From Knoellia subterranea KCTC 19937 (lineage in GTDB: Bacteria > Actinomycetota > Actinomycetes > Actinomycetales > Dermatophilaceae): a stretch of DNA of 64,000 nt. Location of the stretch: the NCBI RefSeq assembly GCF_000768685.1, contig NZ_AVPK01000003.1, positions 248,001-312,000 on the forward strand, in the 5' to 3' direction. The notes beneath the pieces were generated by a model, which saw only the letters and a program-made list of their open reading frames with translations, ran no database searches and was not told where the DNA came from. Below, piece by piece: positions 44,858-54,690 of this stretch; the first letter of the stretch is position 1; every line of letters begins with the position of its first letter. The position numbers were made by a program, and so were the translations under genes.

Positions 44858-45442
44858 ATGGCTGATGGTGGGGTGGCGGGGCTCGTTCTCGCGGCGGGGG
44901 CCGGGCGACGCATGGGTGGACCCAAGGCGCTGCTCCGGCTCTCTCCGACGGGCCCATCCCTCGTCGAGTCGACCGTGACCCACCTCCACGACGCGGGCGT
45001 CGCCGACGTCCACGTCGTGGTGGGGTCGGCGGCGCCCAACGTGAGGGCGCGCGCGGAGCGGGTCGGCGGACTCGTCGTCGAGGCCGAGGACTGGGACGAG
45101 GGCATGGGTGCGTCGCTCCGGCGCGGCCTCGACGTCCTCGCGACGACGGACGCGCGTGCGGCCATCCTCATGCTCGTCGACCTCCCGGACGTGGGGCATG
45201 CCGTGCACGAGCGGATGCTCACCTGCGTTGACGGTCAGCTCGAGGGTGCCCTGGTCCGGGCGGCCTACGACGGGCGGGCCGGGCACCCCGTGCTCCTCGG
45301 CCGCGACCACTGGGCTCGGGTCCGACAGCACGCAGTCGGCGACCACGGGGCCCGGACCTATTTCGACCTGCACCCGCCCGTGCTCGTGGAGTGCGGCGAC
45401 CTCGCGACCGGCCGCGACATCGACCGCCCCCACGATGTCTGA
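44858..45442 (+). CDS. MobA/MocA-like molybdenum cofactor nucleotidyltransferase
   Basis: A 194-residue nucleotidyltransferase. LVLAAGAGRRMGGPKALL is the NTP-binding start of the MobA-like fold, ILMLVDLPDVGHAVHERML contains the metal-binding acidic loop (LVDLPD), and RAAYDGRAGHPVLLGRDHW the cofactor loop. It opens the coxSLM-like cluster and probably adds CMP (or GMP) to molybdopterin for the hydroxylase below. A long hairpin separates it from the MoxR gene. Confidence 0.88.
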   Translation: MADGGVAGLVLAAGAGRRMGGPKALLRLSPTGPSLVESTVTHLHDAGVADVHVVVGSAAPNVRARAERVGGLVVEAEDWDEGMGASLRRGLDVLATTDARAAILMLVDLPDVGHAVHERMLTCVDGQLEGALVRAAYDGRAGHPVLLGRDHWARVRQHAVGDHGARTYFDLHPPVLVECGDLATGRDIDRPHDV

Positions 45443-45451
45443 CTGATTCTT

Positions 45452-45530
45452 CCCCACTGATTGCCCATCGGTGCGGGGTCCGATATCGGTGCGCCGCGCG
45501 AGAAGGCGCGCCGATGGGCAATCAGTGGGG
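45452..45530. repeat. long hairpin between MocA-like and MoxR genes
   Basis: Perfect 20-bp arms, CCCCACTGATTGCCCATCGG (45452-45471) and its complement (45511-45530), around a 39-nt loop. The right arm supplies the GGGG before the GTG of the MoxR gene and could hide the ribosome site when folded. Member of the ACTGATTG hairpin family. Confidence 0.8.
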
Positions 45531-45540
45531 GTGAGCTCGT

Positions 45541-46437
45541 GTGACGATGCTCGGTATGGGTCTGGACTTCAGCACAGCCGCTGACCTGCGGGAAGCCGTC
45601 GCGGCCACGGGCTACCTCGCCGACGACGAGCTCGCGACGATCGCCTGGCTTGCCACGCGGTTGCACCGCCCGCTCCTCGTCGAGGGTGAACCCGGCACCG
45701 GCAAGACAGCGCTCGCGGAGGCCCTGGCGTCGGCCTGCGGCGTCCCACTCATCCGGCTCCAGTGCCACGAGGGCATCGACGCGAGCCAGGCGCTCTACGA
45801 CTGGGATTTCCCCCGCCAGATCCTCCACCTGCGCGCCATCGAGGCGGTCGACGGCACGCGCTCGCTCGAGGACGCCGAGTCAGGGCTCTTCGACGAGCGC
45901 TTCCTCGTCGCGCGGCCGATCCTGCGTGCTCTGAGGGAAGCGCCGGCAGTCCTGCTCGTCGACGAGATCGACCGCGCGGACGACGAGTTCGAGGCCTTCC
46001 TGCTCGAGGTCCTCTCGACGTGGCAGGTGAGCATCCCCGAGTTCGGAACGGTGCGCGCGACCACGCCTCCGCTCGTTGTCCTGACCTCCAACCGCACCCG
46101 CGAGGTGCACGACGCGCTCAAGCGGCGATGCCTCTATCAGTGGCTCGAACACCCCTCTCTCGAGCGTGAATTGGCGATCGTCCGCTCCCGCGCGCCGGAG
46201 GTCTCGGAGGAGCTGGCCGGGCAGGTCGTCCGCGTCATCCAGGGCATCCGCACGGATCGCGAACTCCTCAAGCCGCCGGGTGTCGCCGAGACCCTCGACT
46301 GGGCGCGCGCACTGCACGAGCTCGGCGTCCGCGACCTCGACACGGAGTCGGCGGCGGCGTCCTTGGGGGTGGCCGTGAAGTATCGCGAGGACTTCGACCG
46401 TGTCCGCGCCGCCCTCGACCGGCTCATGGCGCGGTGA
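45541..46437 (+). CDS. MoxR-type AAA+ ATPase (CoxD-like)
   Basis: A 298-residue AAA+ protein. Walker A GEPGTGKTALAEALA lies near residues 52-66, Walker B VLLVDEIDRADDEFEAFLLE near 139-158, sensor 1 LTSNRTREVHDALKRRC near 182-198. In cox clusters CoxD helps to insert the sulfur or copper/molybdenum active site of the hydroxylase together with the VWA protein. GTG 45541 is preceded by GGGGGTGAG; ATG 45547 and 45556 are alternatives. Confidence 0.92.
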   Translation: MTMLGMGLDFSTAADLREAVAATGYLADDELATIAWLATRLHRPLLVEGEPGTGKTALAEALASACGVPLIRLQCHEGIDASQALYDWDFPRQILHLRAIEAVDGTRSLEDAESGLFDERFLVARPILRALREAPAVLLVDEIDRADDEFEAFLLEVLSTWQVSIPEFGTVRATTPPLVVLTSNRTREVHDALKRRCLYQWLEHPSLERELAIVRSRAPEVSEELAGQVVRVIQGIRTDRELLKPPGVAETLDWARALHELGVRDLDTESAAASLGVAVKYREDFDRVRAALDRLMAR

Positions 46438-46444
46438 CGCTGCC

Positions 46445-47551
46445 GTGAGCACCGTCCGCCCCGCCGAGGAGATCCTGCTCGGCTTCGCGCGCGCCCTGCG
46501 GGCCGCGGGGGTGGCTGTCACGGCCGATCGTGAGCGCACCTATCTGGGTGCCGTCGCGACCGTGGGGCTCGAGGACCAACCGGCCGTGTATGCCGTGGGG
46601 CGGGCGACGCTCTGCGGCTCACCTGCCGACCTCGAGAGATACGACCTCGTGTATGCCGCGTGGTTCGGTGCCGAACGGCCGGTCGCTGCCCGTCGTGCGC
46701 CGCATCGACCGCAGGAGGTCATGGCCGATCTCGAGGCAGGGCAGGGTTCCTCGGAGAGCGATGGGTCCGAGGACGAGGTGGTGCGAGCGGCCGCGAGTGC
46801 GACGGAAGTGTTGCGGCACAGGGACATTGCGTCCCTGTCGGCGCGTGAGCGGGCTCAGTTGGCGCGCCTCTTCGCCGCGCTCCGTCCGAGGCCGCCGCGC
46901 CGCCGGACCCATCGGCTCACTCCTGCCCGCCGCGGAGTCGTGGACGGTCGGGCGACCCTGCGGGAGATGCTGCGCCGGCAGGGCGAGCCCGGTGTGATCC
47001 GTCGACGCCACCGCGCCGAGCGGCCGCGCCGCGTCGTCCTCCTGCTCGACGTCTCGGGTTCGATGAGCGCCTATGCGGACGCCCTGCTGCGCCTCGCACA
47101 CGTCTGGTGCCGGGGACCGGGGCACGTCGAGGTCTTCACCCTCGGCACCCGACTCACACACCTGACCGCTGCACTCGCCCAACCCGACCCGGACCGGGCA
47201 CTCGTCGCGGCCGGTCGCACGATTCCCGACTGGTCCGGTGGCACGCGCCTCGCGCACGGGATCAAGGCGTTCCTCGACCTGTGGGGTCGGCGCGGGATGG
47301 CCCGAGGTGCCGTCGTCGTCCTCGTGAGCGATGGGTGGGAGCGCGACAATCCCGAGGGCCTGGGCGAGCAGATGCGTCGCCTCCACGGGCTCGCGCATCA
47401 CGTGGTCTGGGCGAACCCCCACCGAGGGCACGAGGCCTATGAACCCGTCCAGCAGGGCATCATCGCCGCCCTCCCGTACGTTGACTCCTTCGTGGCCGGG
47501 CATTCGCTGGCCGCGTTCTCCGAGCTGATGGAGGTCGTTGGCGATGCGTGA
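46445..47551 (+). CDS. VWA-domain protein (CoxE-like)
   Basis: A 368-residue protein. The C-terminal half is a von Willebrand factor A domain with MIDAS residues in LLLDVSGSMSAYADALL (D-x-S-x-S), WSGGTRLAHGIKAF (Thr) and VVLVSDGWERDNPEGL (Asp). The N-terminal half is helical and charged. It follows the MoxR ATPase by seven bases and works with it in maturation of the molybdenum enzyme. GTG 46445 is chosen because upstream codons overlap moxR heavily. Confidence 0.9.
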   Translation: MSTVRPAEEILLGFARALRAAGVAVTADRERTYLGAVATVGLEDQPAVYAVGRATLCGSPADLERYDLVYAAWFGAERPVAARRAPHRPQEVMADLEAGQGSSESDGSEDEVVRAAASATEVLRHRDIASLSARERAQLARLFAALRPRPPRRRTHRLTPARRGVVDGRATLREMLRRQGEPGVIRRRHRAERPRRVVLLLDVSGSMSAYADALLRLAHVWCRGPGHVEVFTLGTRLTHLTAALAQPDPDRALVAAGRTIPDWSGGTRLAHGIKAFLDLWGRRGMARGAVVVLVSDGWERDNPEGLGEQMRRLHGLAHHVVWANPHRGHEAYEPVQQGIIAALPYVDSFVAGHSLAAFSELMEVVGDA

Positions 47552-48659
47552 GGTCCTGCCGGAGCTGCGCCGTTGGTGGGAGGCGGGCGAGGAGATCGCG
47601 CTGGCGACCGTCATCGACACCTTCCGGTCCTCGCCGCGGCCACCGGGTGCGTCGATGCTCGTGGGTCCCGATGGCACCGCTGTCGGGTCCGTGTCGGGCG
47701 GGTGTGTCGAGGGTGCCGTCTATGAACTCGGGCAGGACGTACTCCGCTCTGCCACACCGGAACTCACGCGATACGGCGTCTCGGACGACACGGCATACAG
47801 CGTGGGTTTGACATGCGGCGGACAACTCGACGTCTTCGTCGAGAAGGTGAGTCAGGAGACCTTCCCGGACCTCGGATCCGTCGCCGACGACATCGACGAA
47901 GGGCGTGCGGTCGCGATCGCAACCGTTGTCGCACACCCGGATTCGTCGTGGGTGGGGCGCCGGCTCGTCGTGCGACCTGACACCGCGATCGGCAGTCTGG
48001 GCAGCGAGCGCGCCGACCAGGCCGTGACGGACGACGCGCGGGGACTGCTCGCGCAGGGACTCACGGAGACGCTGACCTACGGTCCGGACGGGGAGCGGCG
48101 CGGGGAGGGCATGCGGGTCTTCGTCAGCTCGCACGCGCCCAAGCCGCGCATGATCGTCTTCGGCGCCATCGACTTCGCGGCTGCGGTTGCCGAGGTGGGG
48201 CACTTCCTCGGGTATGCCGTGACCGTGTGCGACGCGCGGCCGGTCTTCGCGACGCCGGCTCGGCTCCCGGCGGCGGACGAGGTCGTGGTCACCTGGCCGC
48301 ACACCTATCTCCGCGACGAGGTCGAGGCCGGACGCATCGACGGGCGGACCGTGCTGTGCGTGCTCACCCACGACCCGAAGTTCGACGTGCCGTTGTTGGA
48401 GGTGGCGCTGCGGGTGCCCGAGGTGGCCTATGTCGGGGCCATGGGGTCGCGGCGCACTCACGACGACCGGATGGCCCGGCTGCGCGAAGCGGGGCTGACC
48501 GACGCCGAACTCGCCCGGTTGTCGTCACCGATCGGCCTCGATCTCGGTGCCCGCACACCGCAGGAGACGGCCGTGTCCATCGCCGCCGAGATCATCGCGC
48601 TGCGCTGGGGCGGACGCGGCGATCGCCTCGTCGACCGGGACGGTCCCATCCACGGGTGA
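47544..48659 (+). CDS. XdhC/CoxF-family maturation protein
   Basis: A 371-residue XdhC-type protein with the N-terminal domain (EIALATVIDTFRSSPRPPGASM, SVSGGCVEGAVYE) and the C-terminal Rossmann domain (MIVFGAIDFAAAVAEVGHFLGYAVTVCDARPVFA, VAYVGAMGSRRTHDDR, GLDLGARTPQETAVSIAAEIIA). XdhC proteins bind and sulfurate the molybdenum cofactor. ATG 47544 overlaps the previous gene by 8 bases and has GGAGG upstream; TTG at 47538 is less likely. Confidence 0.92.
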   Translation: MREVLPELRRWWEAGEEIALATVIDTFRSSPRPPGASMLVGPDGTAVGSVSGGCVEGAVYELGQDVLRSATPELTRYGVSDDTAYSVGLTCGGQLDVFVEKVSQETFPDLGSVADDIDEGRAVAIATVVAHPDSSWVGRRLVVRPDTAIGSLGSERADQAVTDDARGLLAQGLTETLTYGPDGERRGEGMRVFVSSHAPKPRMIVFGAIDFAAAVAEVGHFLGYAVTVCDARPVFATPARLPAADEVVVTWPHTYLRDEVEAGRIDGRTVLCVLTHDPKFDVPLLEVALRVPEVAYVGAMGSRRTHDDRMARLREAGLTDAELARLSSPIGLDLGARTPQETAVSIAAEIIALRWGGRGDRLVDRDGPIHG

Positions 48660-48761
48660 CGCGCCTGTGCGGCCTGTGAATATCGGCAAAGCCTTGTCGG
48701 CATCGGCTGGTTCGTGAAAGATCAGGTGCATCCGCATCCGCCACGGCGAGGAGAGTCAACG

Positions 48762-49280
48762 ATGACTCGGATCACGGTCACTGTCGACGGCACGTCCTAC
48801 AGCGACGAGGTGGAGCCACGCATGCTCCTCGTCCACTACCTGCGAGAGGTGGTGGGCAAGACCGGGACCGTGATCGGCTGCGACACGAGCAACTGCGGTG
48901 CGTGCACCGTCCATCTCGACGGTCGCAGCGTCAAGTCGTGCAACGTCCTCGCCGTGCAGGCGGACGGACACGAGGTGACGACGATCGAGGGGCTCGCCGT
49001 CGACGGCGAGCTGCATCCGATGCAGAAGGCGTTCCACGAGTGCCACGCCCTCCAGTGCGGCTACTGCACGCCCGGCATGATCATGCAGGCGATCGACGTC
49101 CTCAACGAGAATCCGAACCCGTCCGAGGAGGAGATCCGGGTCGGGCTCGAGGGCAACCTCTGCCGGTGCACGGGCTACCACAACATCGTCCGCGCCGTGC
49201 AGATGGCGGCGGGTCAGGAGCCACCCGGTGATGCCGGTGCTGGCGCCACGGCGGATGCCACGGCGGGAGCGGCGTCATGA
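48762..49280 (+). CDS. coxS: molybdenum hydroxylase small subunit, 2x[2Fe-2S] (CoxS)
   Basis: A 172-residue protein. The plant-type [2Fe-2S] site is [18 protein letters not shown] with a fourth Cys in VKSCNVLA; the second cluster is in [14 protein letters not shown] and [16 protein letters not shown]. It passes electrons from the molybdenum site to FAD. ATG 48762 has GAGGAGAG upstream; the Ala/Gly/Thr-rich tail ([17 protein letters not shown]) extends beyond the family core. It overlaps coxL by 4 bases. Confidence 0.95.
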   Translation: MTRITVTVDGTSYSDEVEPRMLLVHYLREVVGKTGTVIGCDTSNCGACTVHLDGRSVKSCNVLAVQADGHEVTTIEGLAVDGELHPMQKAFHECHALQCGYCTPGMIMQAIDVLNENPNPSEEEIRVGLEGNLCRCTGYHNIVRAVQMAAGQEPPGDAGAGATADATAGAAS

Positions 49281-51766
49281 CCACCGTCGACGACCGTCCT
49301 GCCGAGCAGACCGCCGAGATCGGACGCGACCGGCGCCGCAAGGAGGACCAGCGCCTCATCACGGGTCGGACCAAGTGGACCGACAACATCACCCTCAACG
49401 GGATGCTCCATCTCGCGATGGTCCGCAGCCCGCTCGCCCACGCCAAGATCGCGGGCATCAACACCGACGAGGCGCGGTCGGCGTCGGGCGTGATCGCCGT
49501 CTTCACTGGCGCCGACATCGCCGACATCCAGGGCGTCAACATCACCGCCTGGCCGCTCTCGGCAGAGCAGAAGACCCCCGACCACCTCCCCATGCCGCTC
49601 GAACGGGTTGCCCATGCCGGAGAGATCGTGGCCGTCGTCGCGGCCCGGTCCGCGGCCGAGGCGCGCGACGCCGCCGAACTCGTCGACGTCGAGTGGGAGG
49701 AGCTGCCCGCGGTCCTCGACCTCAAGGAGGCAGCGACCGACGCGGTGCTCGCGCACCCCGGGCTGGGCACGAACAAGTCGGCGTTCTGGCAACTCGACTC
49801 CCTCGAGGGCGGCACCGGCGGTGACGTCGACGAGGCCATCTCGGCGGCGCGGGCCGACGGCATCGTGATCGAGCGGGAGTACAGGCAGCAGCGACTCATC
49901 CCCGCCTTCATGGAGCCGCGGTCGACGGTGGTCGACCCGACCGGCGAACAGGTGACGATGTGGTCCGCGACCCAGATCCCGCACGTCCTGCGGTTCTGCA
50001 TCGCGGCCACGACCGGCCTCCCGGAGTCGAAGATCCGGGTCATCGCACCCGACGTCGGCGGAGGTTTCGGCGGCAAGCTCCAGTCGACGCCGGAGGAGTT
50101 CATCACCCTGGCCGTGGCCCGCAAGCTCGGTCGTCCGTGCAAATACACCGAGACGCGCTCCGAGACGATGGTGTCCGGCCACCACGGTCGTGACCAGTGG
50201 CAGCGGCTCACTCTCGCGGCACAGAAGGACGGCACGGTCACCGGGCTCAAGGTCGAACTCATGGCCGACCTCGGCGCCTATGCCGCACTGGTGGGTGGTG
50301 GCGTGCCGGTGCTCGGGGCGTGGATGTTCAACTCGATCTACAAGTTCCCCGCCTACCGGTTCAACACGACGAACTACTACACGAACAAGACGTGGGTCGA
50401 CGCCTATCGCGGCGCCGGTCGCCCGGAGGCGACCTATGCCATCGAGCGACTCATGGACGAGCTCGCGGTCGAGGTCGGCGTCGACCCGCTCGAGATCCGC
50501 GAGAAGAACTGGATCAAGCACGAGGAGTTCCCGTTCACGACCGTCGCGGGCATGACCTACGACTCCGGGAACTACGAGGCGGCGACGGCGCGGGCGCGTG
50601 AACTCTTCGGCTACGACGAGCTGCGCGCCGAGCAACAGCAACGCCGCGAGTCCGGTGACCCGGTGCAGCTCGGCATCGGCGTCTCGACCTTCACCGAGAT
50701 GTGCGGCCTCGCACCCTCCCGCATCCTCGGTGCACTCAACTACGGCGCGGGCGGATGGGAGTCCGCCTCGATCCGGATGCTCGCCACCGGAACCGTCGAG
50801 GTCATCACCGGAGCCTCGGCCCACGGGCAGGGCCACGAGACGGCGTGGAGCCAGATCGTCGCCGACCGGCTCGGCGTCCCGTTCGAGAACGTCGAGGTCC
50901 TCCACGGCGACACGCAGATCGCACCCAAGGGCATGGACAGCTACGGGTCGCGATCCCTCGTCGTCGGTGGCGAAGCGCTGGTTCGGGCCGCGGACAAGGT
51001 GATCGAGAAGGCGCGGCCGATCGCGGCCCACCTCCTCGAGGCCAACGTGGACGACCTCGACTTCGCCGCGGGCCAGTTCACCGTCAAGGGCACGGACACC
51101 AGGATCGGGCTCACCGACGTGGCCCTGGCGACCTTCGCCGCGCACAACCTGCCCGACGACGTCGAACCGTCGCTCGACGCGGACGCCACGTACGACCCGG
51201 TGAACTTCTCCTTCCCGCACGGCACCCACCTGTGCGCCATGGAGGTCGACACCGAGACCGGCGCGACGAAGATGCGCAAGTACGTCTGCGTCGACGACAT
51301 CGGTGTCATCGTCAACCCACTCATCGTCGAGGGCCAGGTCCACGGCGGACTCGTCCAGGGCATCGCGCAGGCGTTGTGGGAGGGCGCGGAGTACGACGAG
51401 CAGGGCACCTTGGTCACCGGCTCGTTCGTCGACTACACCCTCCCGACGGCGGCCGACACGATCAGCTTCGTCACCGACCACACGACGTCGCCCTCGACCT
51501 ACAACTCCTTGGGGACCAAGGGTGTCGGCGAGGCCGGCACGATCGCCTCGACACCAGCGGTCGTCAACGCGATCGTCGACGCGCTGCGGCCCATGGGCAT
51601 CAACGACATCGCGATGCCCTGCACCCCGGAGCGGGTCTGGACCGCGATCCAGACGGCTGGAGCAACCCAGGACGCGGACATGCCATCCGACGCCCAGCCC
51701 CACTTCGATGCCGACGCGCCCAACCAGGATGATCCCGGCTCGACGACGGAAGGAGCCGGCCAGTGA
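49277..51766 (+). CDS. coxL: molybdenum hydroxylase large subunit, form II CoxL
   Basis: An 829-residue molybdopterin-binding catalytic subunit of the xanthine oxidase family. The active-site loop reads AYRGAGR at residues 376-382, the form II signature; true CO dehydrogenases (form I) have AYxCSFR with the copper-binding Cys. Other motifs: [15 protein letters not shown] and [24 protein letters not shown] (catalytic Glu). An acidic tail follows. The substrate is therefore uncertain; CO is possible but not supported by the motif. Confidence 0.94.
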   Translation: MTTVDDRPAEQTAEIGRDRRRKEDQRLITGRTKWTDNITLNGMLHLAMVRSPLAHAKIAGINTDEARSASGVIAVFTGADIADIQGVNITAWPLSAEQKTPDHLPMPLERVAHAGEIVAVVAARSAAEARDAAELVDVEWEELPAVLDLKEAATDAVLAHPGLGTNKSAFWQLDSLEGGTGGDVDEAISAARADGIVIEREYRQQRLIPAFMEPRSTVVDPTGEQVTMWSATQIPHVLRFCIAATTGLPESKIRVIAPDVGGGFGGKLQSTPEEFITLAVARKLGRPCKYTETRSETMVSGHHGRDQWQRLTLAAQKDGTVTGLKVELMADLGAYAALVGGGVPVLGAWMFNSIYKFPAYRFNTTNYYTNKTWVDAYRGAGRPEATYAIERLMDELAVEVGVDPLEIREKNWIKHEEFPFTTVAGMTYDSGNYEAATARARELFGYDELRAEQQQRRESGDPVQLGIGVSTFTEMCGLAPSRILGALNYGAGGWESASIRMLATGTVEVITGASAHGQGHETAWSQIVADRLGVPFENVEVLHGDTQIAPKGMDSYGSRSLVVGGEALVRAADKVIEKARPIAAHLLEANVDDLDFAAGQFTVKGTDTRIGLTDVALATFAAHNLPDDVEPSLDADATYDPVNFSFPHGTHLCAMEVDTETGATKMRKYVCVDDIGVIVNPLIVEGQVHGGLVQGIAQALWEGAEYDEQGTLVTGSFVDYTLPTAADTISFVTDHTTSPSTYNSLGTKGVGEAGTIASTPAVVNAIVDALRPMGINDIAMPCTPERVWTAIQTAGATQDADMPSDAQPHFDADAPNQDDPGSTTEGAGQ

Positions 51767-52617
51767 TCCCCGCATCGTTCGATTACGTCGCGCCCACCTC
51801 GGTGGCCGAGGCTCTCGCAGCCCTGGCCGAGGCCGGTGACGACGCCAAGGTGCTCGCCGGTGGCCAGAGCCTGTTGCCGATCCTGCGCATGCGCCTCAAT
51901 GCGCCCGAGAAGGTCATCGACCTCGGCCGCATCGAGGAGTTGCGTGGCGTTCGCGAGGACGGCGAGCACATCGTCATCGGCGCCATGACGACCTATGCCG
52001 ACCTCCTCGACAGCGACCTCGTCCGCGAGCACGCCGCCGTCCTGCATGCCGCAGTGAAGGAGGTCGCCGACCCGCAGATCCGGCACCGCGGCACGGTGGG
52101 TGGCGCGCTCGTCCACGCCGATCCCGCCGGCGATGTCGGTGCCCCGGCGCTCGCGCTCGATACTGAGTTCGTCATCGCAGGCAGCGGGGGAGAGCGGTCC
52201 GTCCCCGCCGGCGAGTTCTTCCACGACCTTTTCGAGACGGCCGTCGGCGAGGGCGAACTCCTCACCTCGATCCGTGTCCCGAAGCACACTGGCTGGGGTG
52301 GTCACTACGAGAAGTTCGTGCGCGTCGCCCACCAGTGGTCGATCGTCGCGGTCGCTGCCGCCGTCCGTGTCGAGGGCGGGACGATCGCCGAGGCCGCCAT
52401 CGGACTCACCAACATGGGCTCGACGCCGCTGCGTGCATTGGCAGTCGAAGCCGCGCTCGTCGGTGCCGAGGCCACAGACGAAGCCATCCGCACGGCCTGC
52501 GCCGCAGCCGCCGAGGGCACCAACCCACCCTCCGACCTCAACGGCAGCGCCGACTATCGCCGCGCGCTCGCGCCCGTTCTGACCCGTCGCGCCGTCCTCG
52601 CGGCCGCGGGAGGCTGA
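51763..52617 (+). CDS. coxM: molybdenum hydroxylase FAD subunit (CoxM)
   Basis: A 284-residue FAD-binding subunit. KVLAGGQSLLPILRMRL and DPQIRHRGTVGGALVHADPAGDV are the two flavin motifs, and GGHYEKFVRVAHQWSIVAVAAAV is the usual C-terminal domain start. GTG 51763 overlaps coxL by 4 bases. The gene order S-L-M differs from the M-S-L order of form I clusters and matches form II clusters. Confidence 0.94.
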   Translation: MIPASFDYVAPTSVAEALAALAEAGDDAKVLAGGQSLLPILRMRLNAPEKVIDLGRIEELRGVREDGEHIVIGAMTTYADLLDSDLVREHAAVLHAAVKEVADPQIRHRGTVGGALVHADPAGDVGAPALALDTEFVIAGSGGERSVPAGEFFHDLFETAVGEGELLTSIRVPKHTGWGGHYEKFVRVAHQWSIVAVAAAVRVEGGTIAEAAIGLTNMGSTPLRALAVEAALVGAEATDEAIRTACAAAAEGTNPPSDLNGSADYRRALAPVLTRRAVLAAAGG

Positions 52618-52624
52618 GGCCGTC

Positions 52625-53338
52625 GTGGAGCTGACGCACCAGTTCACCGTGCCCGCTGGCGTCGACGAGGTGTGGGAGACGCTGCTCGACCTGGAACGCG
52701 TCGGTGGCTGCTTCCCCGGCGCCACCGTGACCGAGGTGACCGACGACGGCTTCTCCGGAACCGTCAAGGTCAAGCTCGGTCCGATTGCTCTCGTGTATGC
52801 CGGTTCGGGCAGCTTCCTGGAGCGCGACGCCGCAGCCCACCGCGCGGTCATCGACGCGCGCGGCAAGGACAAGCGGGGCAACGGCACGGCCGGCGCCAAG
52901 GTCACGATGCAGCTGACGCCCGATGGTGACGCGACGCAGGTCGACGTCGTCACCGATCTCGCGATCACCGGCAAGCCCGCCCAGTTCGGTCGGGGCGTCA
53001 TGCAGGACGTCTCCGACAAGTTGTTGCGGCAGTTCGTCGACTGCATCGAGAGCCAGTTCGCTGCGCCGGCAGTGGCCGAGGACGCGTCGCCCGCAAGCCC
53101 TGACGCTTCCGAGAGCCCAGCGACGGAGCACCCGAGTGCCGCCCCAGCAACGGCGGCCGCAGCAGCCCCGAGTTCACCCGCGAGGGCCGCGAGCAGTCGA
53201 CCGGCACCTCCGCCGGTCGACGATGCGATCGACCTGGGAGCGGTGGCCCTTCCGTCGGCGGTCCGGCAATGGGGTCCGTATGCCGCGGCGGCCGTTGTCG
53301 GTGTCGTCCTCGGCTACGCGGCCGGTCGCCGACGCTGA
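52625..53338 (+). CDS. SRPBCC-domain membrane-anchored protein (CoxG-like)
   Basis: A 237-residue protein. Residues 1-145 form a START/SRPBCC fold of CoxG type (LTHQFTVPAGVDEVWETLLDLERVGGCFPGATV, KLGPIALVYAGSGSFLERD, KPAQFGRGVMQDVSDKLLRQF). A Pro/Ala/Ser-rich linker (about 65 residues) leads to a C-terminal helix, AAAAVVGVVLGYAAGRRR, that anchors it. CoxG is thought to recruit the hydroxylase to the membrane. GTG 52625 is eight bases after coxM. Confidence 0.9.
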   Translation: MELTHQFTVPAGVDEVWETLLDLERVGGCFPGATVTEVTDDGFSGTVKVKLGPIALVYAGSGSFLERDAAAHRAVIDARGKDKRGNGTAGAKVTMQLTPDGDATQVDVVTDLAITGKPAQFGRGVMQDVSDKLLRQFVDCIESQFAAPAVAEDASPASPDASESPATEHPSAAPATAAAAAPSSPARAASSRPAPPPVDDAIDLGAVALPSAVRQWGPYAAAAVVGVVLGYAAGRRR

Positions 53339-53376
53339 ATCACTGCCGTTGAGCCGATGCCGCTGAGCTGGACGGG

Positions 53377-53574
53377 TCAGGCCGCTCGGCCGTAGGCGTC
53401 CATGTCGTGCTCGCTGCGCCGGTGGTCGGCGTCGTGGTCGACGTGGTGCCGCCAGTCGTCGCCCCAGGGGGCGGTGCCGTGCCGGCGGTTGCTGCGCTCG
53501 AGCGCCCAGACGAACAGGGCCGCGAGGACGAGGGCGGGGAGGACGGGGGCGATGGTGGTGATGAAGGAGGTCAT
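53377..53574 (-). CDS. small membrane protein, His/Asp-rich tail
   Basis: A 65-residue protein, MTSFITTIAPVLPALVLAAL then FVWALERSNRRHG as a single N-terminal helix, followed by a hydrophilic tail rich in His, Asp and Arg (DDWRHHVDHDADHRRSEHDMD) that could bind metal. It is divergent from the GlxA-type regulator at 53665 and shares its 90-bp promoter region. No clear Shine-Dalgarno before the ATG. Function unknown. Confidence 0.6.
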   Translation of the reverse strand: MTSFITTIAPVLPALVLAALFVWALERSNRRHGTAPWGDDWRHHVDHDADHRRSEHDMDAYGRAA

Positions 53575-53602
53575 GGCACGAGTTTGTCGCCCCACTACAT
53601 CC

Positions 53603-53646
53603 TGCCACGAGTGGCAGTCCTGACACTCTTGCACAAGATGCTGCCA
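53603..53646. promoter_or_regulatory. dyad and conserved box upstream of the second GlxA-type regulator
   Basis: TGCCAC-GA-GTGGCA (53603-53616), a perfect 6-bp dyad, and AAGATGCTGCCA (53635-53646) lie in the gap between the small membrane gene and the regulator. The second box matches 11 of 12 bases with the one at 7845-7856 in front of the other GlxA-type gene. Confidence 0.45.
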
Positions 53647-53664
53647 ACCTGTCATGCTCGACGA

Positions 53665-54621
53665 ATGGCCCTCCGCTCCGTCGCCGTCATCCTCCAGGAC
53701 CCCGTGGCGCTCTTCGAGTTCGGCGTCCTCACAGAGGTCTTCGCAACCGACCGCACCGAGGAGGGCGTCCCGCCCATCGACTTCCGTGTGTGCACAGAGA
53801 ATCCCGGTATGCCGTTGCGTTCCGACGGCGGGACCGCTCTCGTCGCGCCGTACGGCCTTGAAGGCGCCCACGACGCAGACCTCGTCGCGATCCCGGCGAG
53901 CGACGCGGCATACACACCGTCGGAAGCGGTGACCCAGGTCGTTCGGGACGCGGTCGACCGAGGTGCCCACGTGCTGTCGGTCTGTTCCGGGGCGTTCACG
54001 CTCGGCGCCGCGGGAGTCCTCGACGGGCGCGAGTGCACGACCCACTGGCTGCACAGTGACCGCCTCGCTGCCGAATACCCGCTCGCCAAGGTCAACCCGG
54101 ACGTCCTCTATGCCCACGACGGCAACATCATCACGAGCGCGGGCACGGCCGCCGGGATGGACGCGTGCCTCCACCTCGTTCGCGCCGAACTCGGTGGCGC
54201 CATCGCCAACCGCATCGCTCGTCGCATGGTCGTCTCGCCGCACCGCGACGGGGGTCAGCGCCAGTTCATCGACCGGCCCGTCCCGGTGACTGAGGCCGAC
54301 AGTCTTGGTCCGGTCCTGCAATGGATGCTCGAGCACCTCGACGAGGCGCACACCGTGGCCGACCTCGCCCGGCGCGCGGCGATGTCGTCGCGCACCTTCG
54401 CCCGGCGGTTCGTCGCAGAGACCGGGACGACGCCGCACCAGTGGATCACCGACCAGCGGGTGCTCCGGGCGCGCGAACTCCTCGAGGAGACCGAGCTGTC
54501 GATCGAACAGATCGCGACCGACGTCGGTTTCGGCAGCGCGGCGTTGCTGCGGCACCACTTCAGCCAGTGCACGGGCCTCACTCCCACAACGTTCCGGACC
54601 CGGCACCGCGCGTCGGCCTGA
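53665..54621 (+). CDS. GlxA/FtrA-like transcriptional regulator (second copy)
   Basis: A 318-residue regulator with a DJ-1/PfpI-like domain (VLSVCSGAFTLGAAGVLDGRECTTHW, nucleophile-position Cys) and a C-terminal AraC HTH (LARRAAMSSRTFARRFVAETGTTPHQW, IEQIATDVGFGSAALLRHHF). Paralogue of the gene at 7856, with the same domain order and many identical stretches (VVSPHRDGGQRQFIDRPVPV against VPPWRDGGQAQFIDRPVPV). ATG 53665. Target may be the small membrane gene upstream or itself. Confidence 0.92.
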   Translation: MALRSVAVILQDPVALFEFGVLTEVFATDRTEEGVPPIDFRVCTENPGMPLRSDGGTALVAPYGLEGAHDADLVAIPASDAAYTPSEAVTQVVRDAVDRGAHVLSVCSGAFTLGAAGVLDGRECTTHWLHSDRLAAEYPLAKVNPDVLYAHDGNIITSAGTAAGMDACLHLVRAELGGAIANRIARRMVVSPHRDGGQRQFIDRPVPVTEADSLGPVLQWMLEHLDEAHTVADLARRAAMSSRTFARRFVAETGTTPHQWITDQRVLRARELLEETELSIEQIATDVGFGSAALLRHHFSQCTGLTPTTFRTRHRASA

Positions 54622-54690
54622 GCCGATCTTCACGACTTCTCCACAGGTCGTGCCCGCGCGCACCACCGCTCGACTCCTACTGTCAGTGGC

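Noticed and set aside
49277-51766. True (form I) CO dehydrogenase
   Set aside because: The active-site loop is AYRGAGR, not AYxCSFR, and gene order is S-L-M.
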